Positions 1 through 8,427 of a stretch of 64,000 bases of DNA are shown here, one piece after another (positions within the stretch are counted from its first letter, which is position 1; each line of letters begins with the position of its first letter). A program made the position numbers and the translations under genes. The notes under the pieces were generated by a model that saw nothing but the letters and a program-made list of their open reading frames with translations, was not told the origin of the DNA and searched no databases. Source of the DNA: CBDCYS01 sp965226185. Its GTDB lineage: Bacteria > Acidobacteriota > Terriglobia > Bryobacterales > UBA6623. The stretch covers positions 1,019,067 through 1,083,066 of the forward strand of contig CBDDCT010000005.1 in assembly GCA_965226185.1 (NCBI GenBank), in the 5' to 3' direction.

Positions 1-1
1 C

Positions 2-682
2 GTGCTTTCCGCTTTCGTCAACGCCGTGACACTGGTGGCGCTGGCGTTCTTCATCTTCTACGAGAGCTATCAGCGATTCCTGGCTCCCCGCGAAGTCCAA
101 GAAAACATCATGATCGCCGTTGCCTGCGCCGGACTCGTCGTCAACATCGGCGTCATGATCGCGCTGCATGCGGACAGCCGCCATGACATCAATATCCGCG
201 GCGCTTTTATGCACATGCTGGGCGATGCTCTTTCCTCGGTCGGGATTATCATCGGGGGCGTGGTCATTGCCTACACGCGTCTGCCGTGGATCGACCCGCT
301 TTTGTCGGTGCTGATCGGCCTTCTCATCCTGTGGAGCGCCTGGGACATCATTCGCGAGTCACTCAATATTCTGCTGGAAGGATTCCCCCGGGGAATGGAC
401 CACGAGAATGTATGTCAAGCTCTGGCGGGCGTGGAAGGAGTGATCGACGTCCACGACCTCCATATCTGGAGCCTCTCTTCCAGTGCGCACGCCTTGAGCT
501 GTCACGCGCTGATCAACGATCTTCCTCCCTCGGCCAGCGACCAAATCTTGCAGCGCATCAATCTTGTCCTCGAGAACAACTTCCGTATTCGCCATACCAC
601 GATTCAGTTTGAGCACGTCCGCTGCCAGCATGCCGAGAGCATCTGTTCAAACCGTCCGGCGGAGGAAGTCGAGCAGCACTGA
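2..682 (+). CDS. Cation diffusion facilitator (CDF) metal exporter, 5'-truncated by window edge
   Basis: This is the C-terminal 226 residues of a CDF (CzcD/ZitB-type) transporter, which exports Zn2+, Co2+ or Cd2+ across the inner membrane in exchange for protons. The frame is open to the left edge, so the true start lies outside. Hydrophobic segments fall near residues 5-20, 37-56, 78-96 and 100-115 of the visible part, followed by a cytoplasmic domain. The HxxxD metal-site signature of the family is present as HMLGD at residues 71-75. The tail is rich in His and Cys, which may bind metal (inference). The metal cannot be assigned from sequence alone. The stop codon lies inside the first unit of a 16-bp tandem repeat. 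Confidence 0.9.
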   Translation: MLSAFVNAVTLVALAFFIFYESYQRFLAPREVQENIMIAVACAGLVVNIGVMIALHADSRHDINIRGAFMHMLGDALSSVGIIIGGVVIAYTRLPWIDPLLSVLIGLLILWSAWDIIRESLNILLEGFPRGMDHENVCQALAGVEGVIDVHDLHIWSLSSSAHALSCHALINDLPPSASDQILQRINLVLENNFRIRHTTIQFEHVRCQHAESICSNRPAEEVEQH

Positions 683-726
683 CCGGCATTACCGCTGACC
701 GGGCATTCCGCTGACCGGGCACGACC
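678..726. repeat. 16-bp degenerate tandem repeat, three units
   Basis: Three consecutive units begin at 678, 694 and 710 with the core CTGACCGGGCAT. Units two and three share 12 to 13 leading bases. The stop codon TGA of the CDF gene is the TGA of the first unit, so each unit supplies another TGA in a shifted frame. No function is known. Confidence 0.75.
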
Positions 727-772
727 ACTAACAATGTTCCGCTGCTTTGCTCCTCCAATGCTGTTTTGAGAA

Positions 773-2527
773 CTAGCCCGGATTTCTCATCGCGGGGTTG
801 GCGGAAGGCCGCCTTTTGTGGCACAAACATAATGATTACAATATGTTTCAGCCAGCAAGAAAGCGACCCCTGCCATGACAGAGTGTACCCAAACCAGCTT
901 CACCTTCGCCGACCATGGCCGCCGCCAGGTGGTAGCCCGTTTCGACGGCGGCATGATCACCTCCGACGGCGGCGCCATGCTGTTGCGCCAGACCGAACAG
1001 CGCAGCGGCATCGTGCGGCAGTTCGCCGCCTGCTTCCGTGATCACCGCCAGCCCGCGCAAGTCGAACACAGCGTGCGCGAGCTGGTCTCGCAGCGCGTCT
1101 ACGGGCTGGCGCTGGGTTATGAGGACCTCAACGATCACGATCAGCTGCGCTCCGACCCGCTGCTGGCCCTGCTGAGCGGCAAACAAGACCTCGAAGGCAA
1201 GCAGCGCCGCCGAGCCCAAGACCGCGGCAAGGCGGGCGCCGGCAAGAGCACTCTCAACCGCCTGGAGTTGACCCCGGCCAAGGCCGGCGCGCAAAGCCGT
1301 TACAAGAAGATCGTTCTCGACACGGGCGCGGCCGACCGTCTGCTGACCTCGCTCTACATTCAATCGCAGCCGTGCCAGCCCGAGCGCATCGTGCTCGATC
1401 TCGACGCCACCGACGACGCGCTGCACGGCCGCCAAGAGGGGCGCTTTTTTCACGGCTACTACGGACACTATTGCTACCTGCCGCTCTACATTTTCGCCGG
1501 GGACCAGTTGCTGTGCGCGCGCCTGCGGCCGTCCAACATCGACGCCTCGGCGGGGTCGCTCGAAGAGGTCCGGCGCATCGTCGAACAACTGCGGCGGGTG
1601 TGGCCCGAGGTCGAGATCCTGCTGCGGGCCGACAGCGGTTTTTGCCGCGACGAGATCATGAGCTGGTGCGAGAACCAGGGCGTGGATTACGTGTTCGGAC
1701 TGGCGAAAAACGAGCGTTTAGAGCGCCTGATCAAGAGACGGATGAAGCTGGCGCGGCGGCGTTTCGCCAAGAGGGGCAAGGCGGCCCGGGCGTTCGGGGA
1801 TTTCCGCTACCGCACGCGAACCAGCTGGGCGCGGGGGCGCAGGGTGGTGGCCAAGGCGGAGTATCTGGCGAAGGGCGAAAACCCGCGTTTCGTGGTGACG
1901 TCGCTGACGCCCAAGCAAGCGGCGGCGCAACACTTATACGAGACGATCTACTGCGCCCGCGGAGAGATGGAGAACCGCATCAAGGAGCAGCAGCTGGGGC
2001 TGTTCGCCGACCGCACCTCGACCGCGCTATTGCGGTCGAATCAGATCCGCTTATATTTTTCATCGATCGGGTACTGTTTGCTGGAGACGCTGCGGCGGCT
2101 GGGGTTGGCGGGGACGAAGATGGCGCGGGCGCAATGCACGACGATCCGGCTGCGGTTGTTGAAGATCGGAGCGCGCATCCGGATCACGGCGCGCAAAGTG
2201 TGGATTTCGCTGGCGACGGGATACGCCTGGGCGGGGGTGTTCGCCCAAGCGTATGAGAATCTCGAACGGGGGGAGCCGCGGCGCTGCTGAAAACGGCAAG
2301 GCGAGTTCAAGTAATACTTGAAGCACACAGGGCTCGACAGGGGCGGCAATCGAGGTTTGCCCAAAAACAGACGAAAAACGCCTCGGCCAGGGTCGCGGAC
2401 AGCATGCCGGGCCGTTTCTGCCCCACGGCGGCCCCGCCGAGAGGCGATGCCGCCTCAAGACCATGAAATCCCATCCCGCGCGCCCCGCCAACCCCGTTTT
2501 CGGGAATCGATGAGAAATGCGGGCTAG
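773..2527 (+). mobile_element. IS1380-family insertion sequence, apparently complete
   Basis: The element is bounded by 20-bp inverted repeats starting CTAGCCCG at 773-792 and 2508-2527, with one mismatch between them. It carries one transposase gene. IS1380 elements usually duplicate 4 bp of target, but the flanks (ending GAA on the left, starting GCC on the right) show no matching duplication, so it may have rearranged after insertion. A solitary copy of the same 20-bp end occurs at 21706-21725. Confidence 0.85.
875..2290 (+). CDS. IS1380-family transposase
   Basis: A 471-residue DDE transposase that would cut and paste its host element. The three acidic catalytic positions are visible in the usual contexts: LDLDATDD near residue 170, RADSGF near 252, and the Glu in MENRIKEQQ near 369. 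The YEDLNDHDQLRSDPL block near residues 89-103 is typical of the family. Length is normal and no frameshift is seen, so it may be active. No clear Shine-Dalgarno sequence precedes the ATG, as is common for transposases. The protein is only distantly related to the second IS1380 type at 51.6 kb. Confidence 0.92.
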   Translation: MTECTQTSFTFADHGRRQVVARFDGGMITSDGGAMLLRQTEQRSGIVRQFAACFRDHRQPAQVEHSVRELVSQRVYGLALGYEDLNDHDQLRSDPLLALLSGKQDLEGKQRRRAQDRGKAGAGKSTLNRLELTPAKAGAQSRYKKIVLDTGAADRLLTSLYIQSQPCQPERIVLDLDATDDALHGRQEGRFFHGYYGHYCYLPLYIFAGDQLLCARLRPSNIDASAGSLEEVRRIVEQLRRVWPEVEILLRADSGFCRDEIMSWCENQGVDYVFGLAKNERLERLIKRRMKLARRRFAKRGKAARAFGDFRYRTRTSWARGRRVVAKAEYLAKGENPRFVVTSLTPKQAAAQHLYETIYCARGEMENRIKEQQLGLFADRTSTALLRSNQIRLYFSSIGYCLLETLRRLGLAGTKMARAQCTTIRLRLLKIGARIRITARKVWISLATGYAWAGVFAQAYENLERGEPRRC

Positions 2528-2530
2528 GCC

Positions 2531-2914
2531 ATGCAAACCAAGCTGCTGCCCAAAGAGCATGACTGCCTCGCCCCCGACGGTTCGGAAATTCGGTTGCTGG
2601 CCGCAACGAAACGCGGCAGCTCGGTGCACTGCACGCTTCCGCCGGGGATGGTGTCGCTGGCGGTGGCTCACCGTAACGTCGAGGAGATTTGGTATTTTCT
2701 CCAGGGGCGGGGCCAGCTTTGGCGCAAACTGGGAGAGCGGGAAGAAGTAGTCGGCGTCTCCGAGGGGGTGAGCGTCACAATCCCGGCTGGCGCCCATTTT
2801 CAATTCCGCAATACCGGAACCGGGCCCTTGCGGTTCGTACTGACAACCATGCCGCCTTGGCCCGGGGAAGATGAAGCCCGCCGGGTCCAGGATCACTGGG
2901 AAGCAGCCGAATAG
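2531..2914 (+). CDS. Cupin-domain protein
   Basis: A 127-residue single-domain cupin, a small beta-barrel that commonly binds a metal ion. The first cupin motif is partly present (AHRN, EEIWYFLQGRG at about residues 50-66); the second is clear (IPAGAHFQFRN near residues 86-96). No enzymatic role can be assigned. The ATG lies only 3 bp after the right end of the IS1380 element, so the native promoter and ribosome-binding site have been displaced and any expression must start inside the IS. The native start could have been further upstream and been lost. Confidence 0.75.
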   Translation: MQTKLLPKEHDCLAPDGSEIRLLAATKRGSSVHCTLPPGMVSLAVAHRNVEEIWYFLQGRGQLWRKLGEREEVVGVSEGVSVTIPAGAHFQFRNTGTGPLRFVLTTMPPWPGEDEARRVQDHWEAAE

Positions 2915-3115
2915 CCAGCCCTGAAGGCGAGGGCTTTGATGGGGGACTGGACTCGCCTAAAGACCGAGCCGGCGCCGCGGGCGGGTTCATTCGGAAATGC
3001 GAAAATCGTCGTCTTGGGACTCGATGCCTTGTGTTTCAATTGAATCCTCCCGATTGGCACGGCATCTAATATGCAAAAGACTGGAAGTCAATTCACCGGT
3101 CGGGAGGGCAGTCCC

Positions 3116-3817
3116 ATGCTTGATATCACACGATCCGGCGACCGCTTTCATTTCGAAACCGACTGGCTCTCGGCCTACTGGCACTTTTCTTTTGACCACT
3201 ACTACGACCCGAAGAACCTCAGCTTCGGGCCGTTGCGGGTGTTCAACAACGACACGATTCAGCCGGGGCGCGGCTTTCCCATGCATCCTCACCGGGACAT
3301 GGAAATTCTGACTTACGTGATCCGCGGGGAACTCGAGCACAAGGACAACACCGGTGGTCATGGACGCATCCATGCGGGCGAAGTACAGCGCATGAGCGCT
3401 GGATCAGGAATCGTCCATTCCGAATTCAACGCCTCCCAGACGGACACCTGCGAACTCGTGCAGATTTGGATCACGCCAGCCGCGCAGGGCGTCGAACCAT
3501 CCTACGGGCAGCGCCGATTCACGCTGGAAGATAGGGCGGGTAAGCTGCTGTCCGTGGCCGATGGAAATTCGAACGGCGACACCATGCGGATCGGCCAGGA
3601 CGCCACTCTCTACGTTTCGAGCCTGCGGCCCGAAGATGATATTCACCACGCACTGGCGAGCGGCCGCCGGGCCTACTTATTCGTCATCGACGGCAAACCG
3701 GCGCTCAACGGCGAGTTGCTCGAGAGAGGGGACAGCGTGAAGATTTCCGGTGAGGGAGAATTGCGTTTCGAGGCTGTGGATGGGGCATCGGAGTTGCTGC
3801 TGATTGATTTACCTTGA
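3116..3817 (+). CDS. Pirin-family protein (YhhW type)
   Basis: A 233-residue bicupin of the pirin family; some members are quercetinases, others act as redox or transcription cofactors. Metal-binding residues are visible in HPHRDMEILTY, the following His-containing GELEHKD segment and GSGIVHSE. The reading frame extends upstream to an ATG at 3071, but I place the start at 3116 because a GGGAGGG sequence lies 7 bp before it and the protein then begins MLDITRSGDR, as pirins usually do. It stands alone, convergent with the ThuA gene, with a dispersed repeat between them. Substrate is unknown. Confidence 0.85.
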   Translation: MLDITRSGDRFHFETDWLSAYWHFSFDHYYDPKNLSFGPLRVFNNDTIQPGRGFPMHPHRDMEILTYVIRGELEHKDNTGGHGRIHAGEVQRMSAGSGIVHSEFNASQTDTCELVQIWITPAAQGVEPSYGQRRFTLEDRAGKLLSVADGNSNGDTMRIGQDATLYVSSLRPEDDIHHALASGRRAYLFVIDGKPALNGELLERGDSVKISGEGELRFEAVDGASELLLIDLP

Positions 3818-3821
3818 GGCG

Positions 3822-3853
3822 GATTTGACCCCTCACTTGCGTTCGGGGCTCTG
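3822..3853 (-). repeat. Dispersed REP-like repeat, short form
   Basis: This 32-bp sequence matches 9078-9109 at 30 of 32 positions. Both copies lie between convergent genes, and both resemble the core of the longer repeats at 21.8, 39.9 and 42.3 kb (CCCCTCAC, then CGGGGCTCTG). A bidirectional terminator or REP role is possible but not shown. Confidence 0.7.
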
Positions 3854-3864
3854 AAATAGAGGCA

Positions 3865-4743
3865 CTAATCCCGCAGGCTGATCGTATCGGCTTGGGGAAA
3901 ATCCTTCGGAGCCTTCTGGGTGACCTTGCCCGTCACCACCCACTCCGCCCCGCGCTGTAATGTCGTGATGAAGCCAACACACTGTTGCGAAACAACCGCG
4001 TGGCCGAGCGTGGTGTGGAAAACGCGACCTTTGCCGTGGTTGATGACCATCAGCATGGGTTCATGCTCCCCGGTGCCTCTCGTGGAAGGCTCGGAGTAGG
4101 CCGTAGCGAGCACGGTGAGGTTCTTGGCGGGGCCTCGCAGGCGGTCGTACAGCTCGTCTTGCGAGTGCATCCATTTCGCCGGCAGTCCGTTGGTGATCGG
4201 GTGTTCCGAGTCTCGAATCACGACCTGGAATTCGTGACGCGTTCCATGGCTGCCGCCCCGTCCCGGAGTCATGTCGCGGACGATCTTGCCGTCACGAAAT
4301 CGCACATAGGGTCCCCATTTCTCGTCGCGGTCCCCCCAGCCACCCACGGCGATCATCTTGTTGTAGGCCGGCCATTCGGGAAATGCATTGTTGGCCGCGT
4401 GTACCGAGACAAACCCTCCTCCAGCGCGGACGAAGTTGTCGAACGCGGTCTGTGTCTCCGCGGACCAAGGCTCGCCATTGTAATTCGAAACGACAATGGC
4501 GTAATCGGAAAACTTGGGCTTGAAAAGGCTCATGTCGCCAGCGGCCGGCGGTGTCGTTGCCACATCGACCTCGAACAGGCCGGTTTCTTCGAGGTAGCCC
4601 TTGATCAGCTGAGTTGTTTCGGGCCATATTTTGTGGTTGTTCTGTCCGTCGACGATGAGCGCCTTGTGCGGGGCCGCGGCTAGAGCGGACGCGGACGCCA
4701 GCCAAAATGCGGTGGTGATGAGAAACCAGTGTCGTCTGATCAT
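3865..4743 (-). CDS. ThuA-domain protein, exported
   Basis: A ThuA-like (trehalose utilization type, glutamine amidotransferase-like fold) protein of 292 residues. It begins with a classical signal peptide (MIRRHWFLITTAFWLASASA), so it is probably periplasmic. The motif SVHAANNAFPEW and the later HEPMLMVINHGKGRVFHTTLGH segment are typical of the family, which is often linked to sugar degradation in Acidobacteria, Planctomycetes and Bacteroidetes. The frame is open to 4776, but the Met at 4743 is preferred because it starts the signal peptide and has GAGGAG about 12 bp upstream. The biochemical reaction is not established. Confidence 0.85.
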   Translation of the reverse strand: MIRRHWFLITTAFWLASASALAAAPHKALIVDGQNNHKIWPETTQLIKGYLEETGLFEVDVATTPPAAGDMSLFKPKFSDYAIVVSNYNGEPWSAETQTAFDNFVRAGGGFVSVHAANNAFPEWPAYNKMIAVGGWGDRDEKWGPYVRFRDGKIVRDMTPGRGGSHGTRHEFQVVIRDSEHPITNGLPAKWMHSQDELYDRLRGPAKNLTVLATAYSEPSTRGTGEHEPMLMVINHGKGRVFHTTLGHAVVSQQCVGFITTLQRGAEWVVTGKVTQKAPKDFPQADTISLRD

Positions 4744-4931
4744 TGCCGTAACGTTCTCCTCAATTCGCGCAAACACAACCTCGATTCTAGCAACCGAGTT
4801 CTGGACGAGGCTGCGACGGCTAAGGACGCGCCAGCCGGCGAGAAGCGGGGAATTGGAACTCCGGCACGCTAATCCGGTATTGTCGTACTTGACAGCGAGG
4901 CGTCCCCCGCCTGGGTGTTGTCGTGCGGCTT

Positions 4932-5687
4932 ATGAGTGAACCAAGTCAAAACCAGCGGCCCGTGGCCATTGTCACGGGTGCCAGCCGCGGCATAGGCCGG
5001 GGAATCGCCGCGGAGCTTGCCGCGACGCACCACGTGATTGCGACTTATCGCGGGCGCGAGGACGCGGCGAAGTCGCTGCAACAGGAGCACGGCGTCGAGA
5101 TCTTTCGAATCGATTTGGCGTCAGGCGCGGACAGGCGGGCGCTCATTGACTTCTGCCGGGAAAAATTCGGACGCCTCGATCTGCTGGTCAACAATGCCGG
5201 GATGGCGCCCCGCGTTCGCGCCGATCTGCTCGAGGCATCCGAGGAAAGCTACGACGAGGTGATGGCCGCCAATCTCAAGGGTCCTTACTTCCTGACTCAA
5301 ATCGCGGCGCGCTGGATGGTCGAGCGGCAAGCCGGCCGCATTGTGTTCATCGGCTCGATTTCGGCCTATGCGTCGTCGCCGAACCGGGGCGAGTACTGCG
5401 TCTCCAAAGCCGGTCTGGGAATGGCGACAACTTTGTTCGCGCACCGCTTGGCGCGCGATGGAATTACGGTATTCGAGATTCGTCCGGGTATCACGCACAC
5501 GGACATGGTCGCTCCCGTGAAGGAAAAGTACGACAAACTCATCGCGGAGGGCCTGCTGCCACAACCGCGAATGGGCAAGCCGAGCGATGTGGCCAAGGCT
5601 GTCCGGGCGATCGCGGACGGGTTGCTGGACTATTCCACCGGCCAAGTGATCGATGTCGACGGAGGGTTCCGCCTGCGGACTTTGTGA
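4932..5687 (+). CDS. Short-chain dehydrogenase/reductase, FabG-like
   Basis: A 251-residue classical SDR using NAD(P)H. The cofactor motif TGASRGIG is near residues 15-22, the structural NNAG motif near 89, and the catalytic Ser/Tyr/Lys are in GSISAY and YCVSK. The C-terminal DVDGGFRLRTL is typical of the 3-oxoacyl-ACP reductase type, but substrate is not predictable and the gene is not in a fatty acid cluster. The upstream GTG at 4923 is an alternative start; the ATG at 4932 gives the usual N-terminus length. Confidence 0.88.
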   Translation: MSEPSQNQRPVAIVTGASRGIGRGIAAELAATHHVIATYRGREDAAKSLQQEHGVEIFRIDLASGADRRALIDFCREKFGRLDLLVNNAGMAPRVRADLLEASEESYDEVMAANLKGPYFLTQIAARWMVERQAGRIVFIGSISAYASSPNRGEYCVSKAGLGMATTLFAHRLARDGITVFEIRPGITHTDMVAPVKEKYDKLIAEGLLPQPRMGKPSDVAKAVRAIADGLLDYSTGQVIDVDGGFRLRTL

Positions 5688-6040
5688 GAATACGTTGATC
5701 CGTTGGTCCGTTGCACGGTTCTGCCACGCAAAGGGAAATCATTACTCCAGGCTCGGCTGGGCGAGCGATCTCGAACACAGCAGTCCGCCGTGATCGGCGA
5801 CTTCGAGGGTCTTCGGCCTTGCGATCGAAAACCAAGAGACGGGTCCACGAGCCAGGACGGCCGCCCTGCTCTCTCGGTTCTTCGGTGTTGGCGACGTGCC
5901 AGCCTTTGATCTCGAAGGCTATGTCAGGGCGCAATCAGGCATCGTCATCACCGAAGACGACCGCGGCACGCTCGGACGTCTATTGGGCGGTTGCGGCCTT
6001 ATCGCGTACTTCGGCCGTCAGGTGGTGAGAAAATAGCGGG
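5688..6040 (+). other. Gene-poor gap with a possible coding remnant
   Basis: No intact gene is supported. In one plus-strand frame, 5794-6036 is open and ends with a protein-like stretch (about FFGVGDVPAFDLEGYVRAQ, then GIVITEDDRGTLGRLLGG) before a stop, but the same frame has a stop at 5791-5793 and no good start. It could be the tail of a decayed gene. I do not recognise it. Confidence 0.3.
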
Positions 6041-6526
6041 CTAGAGCCATTTCGCCGCTAAACCGCTGATGACGGGCAGTTGGAACTCCTGACCCTGGTA
6101 GGCTTTTATCACCAGAATGATCCAGAGCACAAAGATTCCCAGACTAATCAGCGTACTCAACAATCCAATGATAAATCCAACGCCAACGAAGCTGAGTACG
6201 ACGCTTACGATCATGATGGCGAATTGAAAGACGAAGGCCGTAAGGCAGAAGACGATCGATTGCAGCGAGTGGAATCTAACGAATCGAATGGTCTTGAAGG
6301 GATCAATCAACAAGAAGATGATGGCCGGAATCGGCGTGACGTAGGCCAGAGCCCCGGCAACGTTGTCGGGAAGGCTTTGCGCGGCTGGAGCGGCCTGCGG
6401 GGTGCCCTGCGGTGTCGTCGGCGCTTCCGACGGATCTCCCGCCGGTTGCCCCTCGGCCGCGGTCCCACATTGAGGGCACGACGCAACACCCGATACATCA
6501 GCTCCACATTTACTACAGAATGGCAT
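6041..6526 (-). CDS. Zinc-ribbon DUF4870-type membrane protein
   Basis: A 161-residue protein with an N-terminal zinc ribbon (CSKCG at residues 4-8 and CPQCG at about 17-21), a Pro/Ala/Gln-rich linker to about residue 50, and three or four hydrophobic segments from about residue 58 to the end. Small zinc-ribbon plus DUF4870-like membrane proteins are common in Acidobacteria and have no known function. The start ATG gives the ribbon at the extreme N-terminus as usual. Confidence 0.8.
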   Translation of the reverse strand: MPFCSKCGADVSGVASCPQCGTAAEGQPAGDPSEAPTTPQGTPQAAPAAQSLPDNVAGALAYVTPIPAIIFLLIDPFKTIRFVRFHSLQSIVFCLTAFVFQFAIMIVSVVLSFVGVGFIIGLLSTLISLGIFVLWIILVIKAYQGQEFQLPVISGLAAKWL

Positions 6527-7069
6527 ACGCTATCTCCTTGATACTCGAAATCGCGCTCGACTATAACACACTGGCTGAGTAGTCACAAATGCTGTGCTGA
6601 CCGTGCCCACTCTAGAGACCTACGGCCTGCTGCCGACGATTCACCCTCGATACGTCTTATCGGCAAGAATCCTCGTTTCACATTATGGACCTGACGTTGC
6701 CGCGTCAATTCACGGGGCTGGCGCCCCAGGCCAGTATTAACTCTCGGCTTCTAACAAGCGTTCGAGATCGGTTTCAGTTGGCAGGGGTGGAAAACCCCTC
6801 CTCGCGGCCGGGGCTCTGATTCCGGATTCTCGAATTTCCGTCACGCTGGCACGGATTTAACAATATCGGCACTAATTCTTACTCCATTAGCAGTGTAACA
6901 GGCGCTGTCAAGTTTTCCTCGGATGTACTGGAGTTAAGTTGTGGAAGACATTTGAGGAAAAGGTCTGTGACTGAGCGGACGGTTTCTTGAAATGAAACAG
7001 TGATGGGCGTTCCCGGTCTCGGACGCTCGGCCACAGTGGATGCTAGAATTCTCGATACGGAGAAACATC
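6527..7069. other. Intergenic region between divergent genes, with one dispersed repeat
   Basis: No gene, RNA gene or clear promoter was recognised in these 543 bp. At 6793-6820 there is a divergent copy of the dispersed repeat (CCCCTCCTCGCGGCCGGGGC then TCTGAT), the same orientation as the copies at 3822 and 9078. The region must contain promoters for both flanking genes. Confidence 0.5.
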
Positions 7070-7948
7070 TTGCGAGCACTGGTGCTAGGGGCGGGCGGAC
7101 AACTTGGAACCGAGCTGGTGGCCGAGCTGCGCCGCCGCGGAATTACCGTCGTGGGCCTGAGCCGCGAGGAACTCGACATCACAAGCCGCGAGGCCATTGC
7201 CGAAGTCTTTCAAAAGCACGTGCCGGGCTGGGTGCTCAACTGCGCCGCCTACAACCATGTCGACCTGGCCGAGAAAGAACCGGAAACGGCCATGCGCATC
7301 AACGGCGTTGCGGTCCATTCACTGGCAGTCGCCTGCGAGTGGAATAGCAGTATCTTGATGCATTTTTCGACAGACCACGTTTTCGACGGCGACAAAGGCG
7401 AACCCTACATTGAGGAGGATGCCCCCAACCCTCCCTCGGCCTACGCCGTGTCCAAGCTCGCCGGAGAGCTTTACGCCCGGGCCGTTCTCGAGAAGCTGTA
7501 TGTGGTGCGCGTGGCCGGTGTCTTCGGACCGGCGGGGCGCTACACACGGCGAGGAAATTTCCCCGAACTGGTGATTCGCAAGGCTGAAGACCACAGCCCG
7601 CTGAAGGTCGTGGAGGATTTTTTCGCAACTCCCACCTATGCGCCCGCGCTTGCCTCCCGCTGTGCCGACTTGCTGCAGCGTGCTCCCTTCGGGACCTACC
7701 ACATCGGTGGCGGCGTCAGGGTCTCCTGGTACGAATACGCGCTAAAGATTCTGGCTGCCGCGGGTCTCGACGCGGACATTCAACCGAGCAACCATCGCGA
7801 ATACAAAACCGCCGCTCGCCGGCCCAGGAACGCCGAACTCTCCAACTCGAAAATCGTGGCGCTCGGTCTGGAGAAGATGCCTTCGCTCGAGCAAGCTCTA
7901 GCCGAGTACATCGAACTGCGAAAAAAAGTGAAGCATCCCCGCCCGTGA
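7070..7948 (+). CDS. dTDP-4-dehydrorhamnose reductase-like (RfbD/RmlD family)
   Basis: A 292-residue extended-SDR reductase that would reduce dTDP-4-dehydro-L-rhamnose with NAD(P)H in the last step of dTDP-rhamnose synthesis. GAGGQLG near residues 7-13 is the cofactor loop; STDHVFDG near 103 is the conserved STDYVFDG box with Tyr replaced by His; YAVSKLAGE near 132 supplies the catalytic Tyr and Lys. I prefer the TTG at 7070 over the ATG at 7040: GGAGA lies 7 bp before the TTG and the protein then starts directly with the Rossmann strand. No rfbABC genes are adjacent, so the sugar substrate is uncertain. Confidence 0.82.
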   Translation: MRALVLGAGGQLGTELVAELRRRGITVVGLSREELDITSREAIAEVFQKHVPGWVLNCAAYNHVDLAEKEPETAMRINGVAVHSLAVACEWNSSILMHFSTDHVFDGDKGEPYIEEDAPNPPSAYAVSKLAGELYARAVLEKLYVVRVAGVFGPAGRYTRRGNFPELVIRKAEDHSPLKVVEDFFATPTYAPALASRCADLLQRAPFGTYHIGGGVRVSWYEYALKILAAAGLDADIQPSNHREYKTAARRPRNAELSNSKIVALGLEKMPSLEQALAEYIELRKKVKHPRP

Positions 7949-8045
7949 AACGCCGGGAACCCGTTCATCCCCACGAGAACCAGCCAGAACCGAACAGGGC
8001 ATGTTTGTCACTCCAGAAAGGTGTTGCGTTTTTGAGGACTTGACC

Positions 8046-8061
8046 CCAGGCTGACGCCTGG
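8046..8061. repeat. GC-rich palindrome in a repeat shared with 41.2 kb
   Basis: The palindrome CCAGGC-TGAC-GCCTGG sits in a longer sequence (GACTTGACCCCAGGC...) that recurs at 41234-41262 with a TCCC loop. Both copies are in gene gaps. It may be a mobile palindromic element or a transcript-ending hairpin; there is no T-run. Confidence 0.5.
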
Positions 8062-8124
8062 GTCTGTTGTCGTGTTTCGCCCTTCTGCCCTGTTTGGCAA
8101 GGGCGCGCTCTACAATAGAACTGC

Positions 8125-8427
8125 ATGTCGTGCGACTTCTTCTCGGATACCGACCCGCAAGCCCTGGAAGTCTTCCTTTCGTTGCAGAGGCGCCGAACCC
8201 CCTCCCAAAAATTGAAGCAGGTCTTCGAGATGACCGAGGTGGTATTGAAAGCCGCCGAGGCGGGTGTTCGGCAAATGTATCCAGACGCCGGCGAGCGGGA
8301 GGTTTTCTTGCGCGCGGCGGCGCGGCGCCTCGATCCCGAAACCATGTTCAAGGTCTACGGTTGGGACCCGCGGCTCCACGAGCGCCCCAGCCCTCATGAC
8401 AAACGTCACGCTAACGTCAATGAATGA
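8125..8427 (+). CDS. Conserved small protein paired with a nucleotidyltransferase-fold gene
   Basis: A 100-residue soluble protein. I do not recognise a named domain. The helical pattern (SLQRRRTPSQKLKQVFEMTE, then a GVRQMYPDAGEREVFLRAAAR block) resembles small proteins often found just before nucleotidyltransferase-like genes in Acidobacteria and Cyanobacteria. It overlaps the start of the next gene by about 30 bp, so the two are probably translated together. The pairing suggests a two-component module, possibly toxin-antitoxin-like (inference). Confidence 0.65.
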   Translation: MSCDFFSDTDPQALEVFLSLQRRRTPSQKLKQVFEMTEVVLKAAEAGVRQMYPDAGEREVFLRAAARRLDPETMFKVYGWDPRLHERPSPHDKRHANVNE

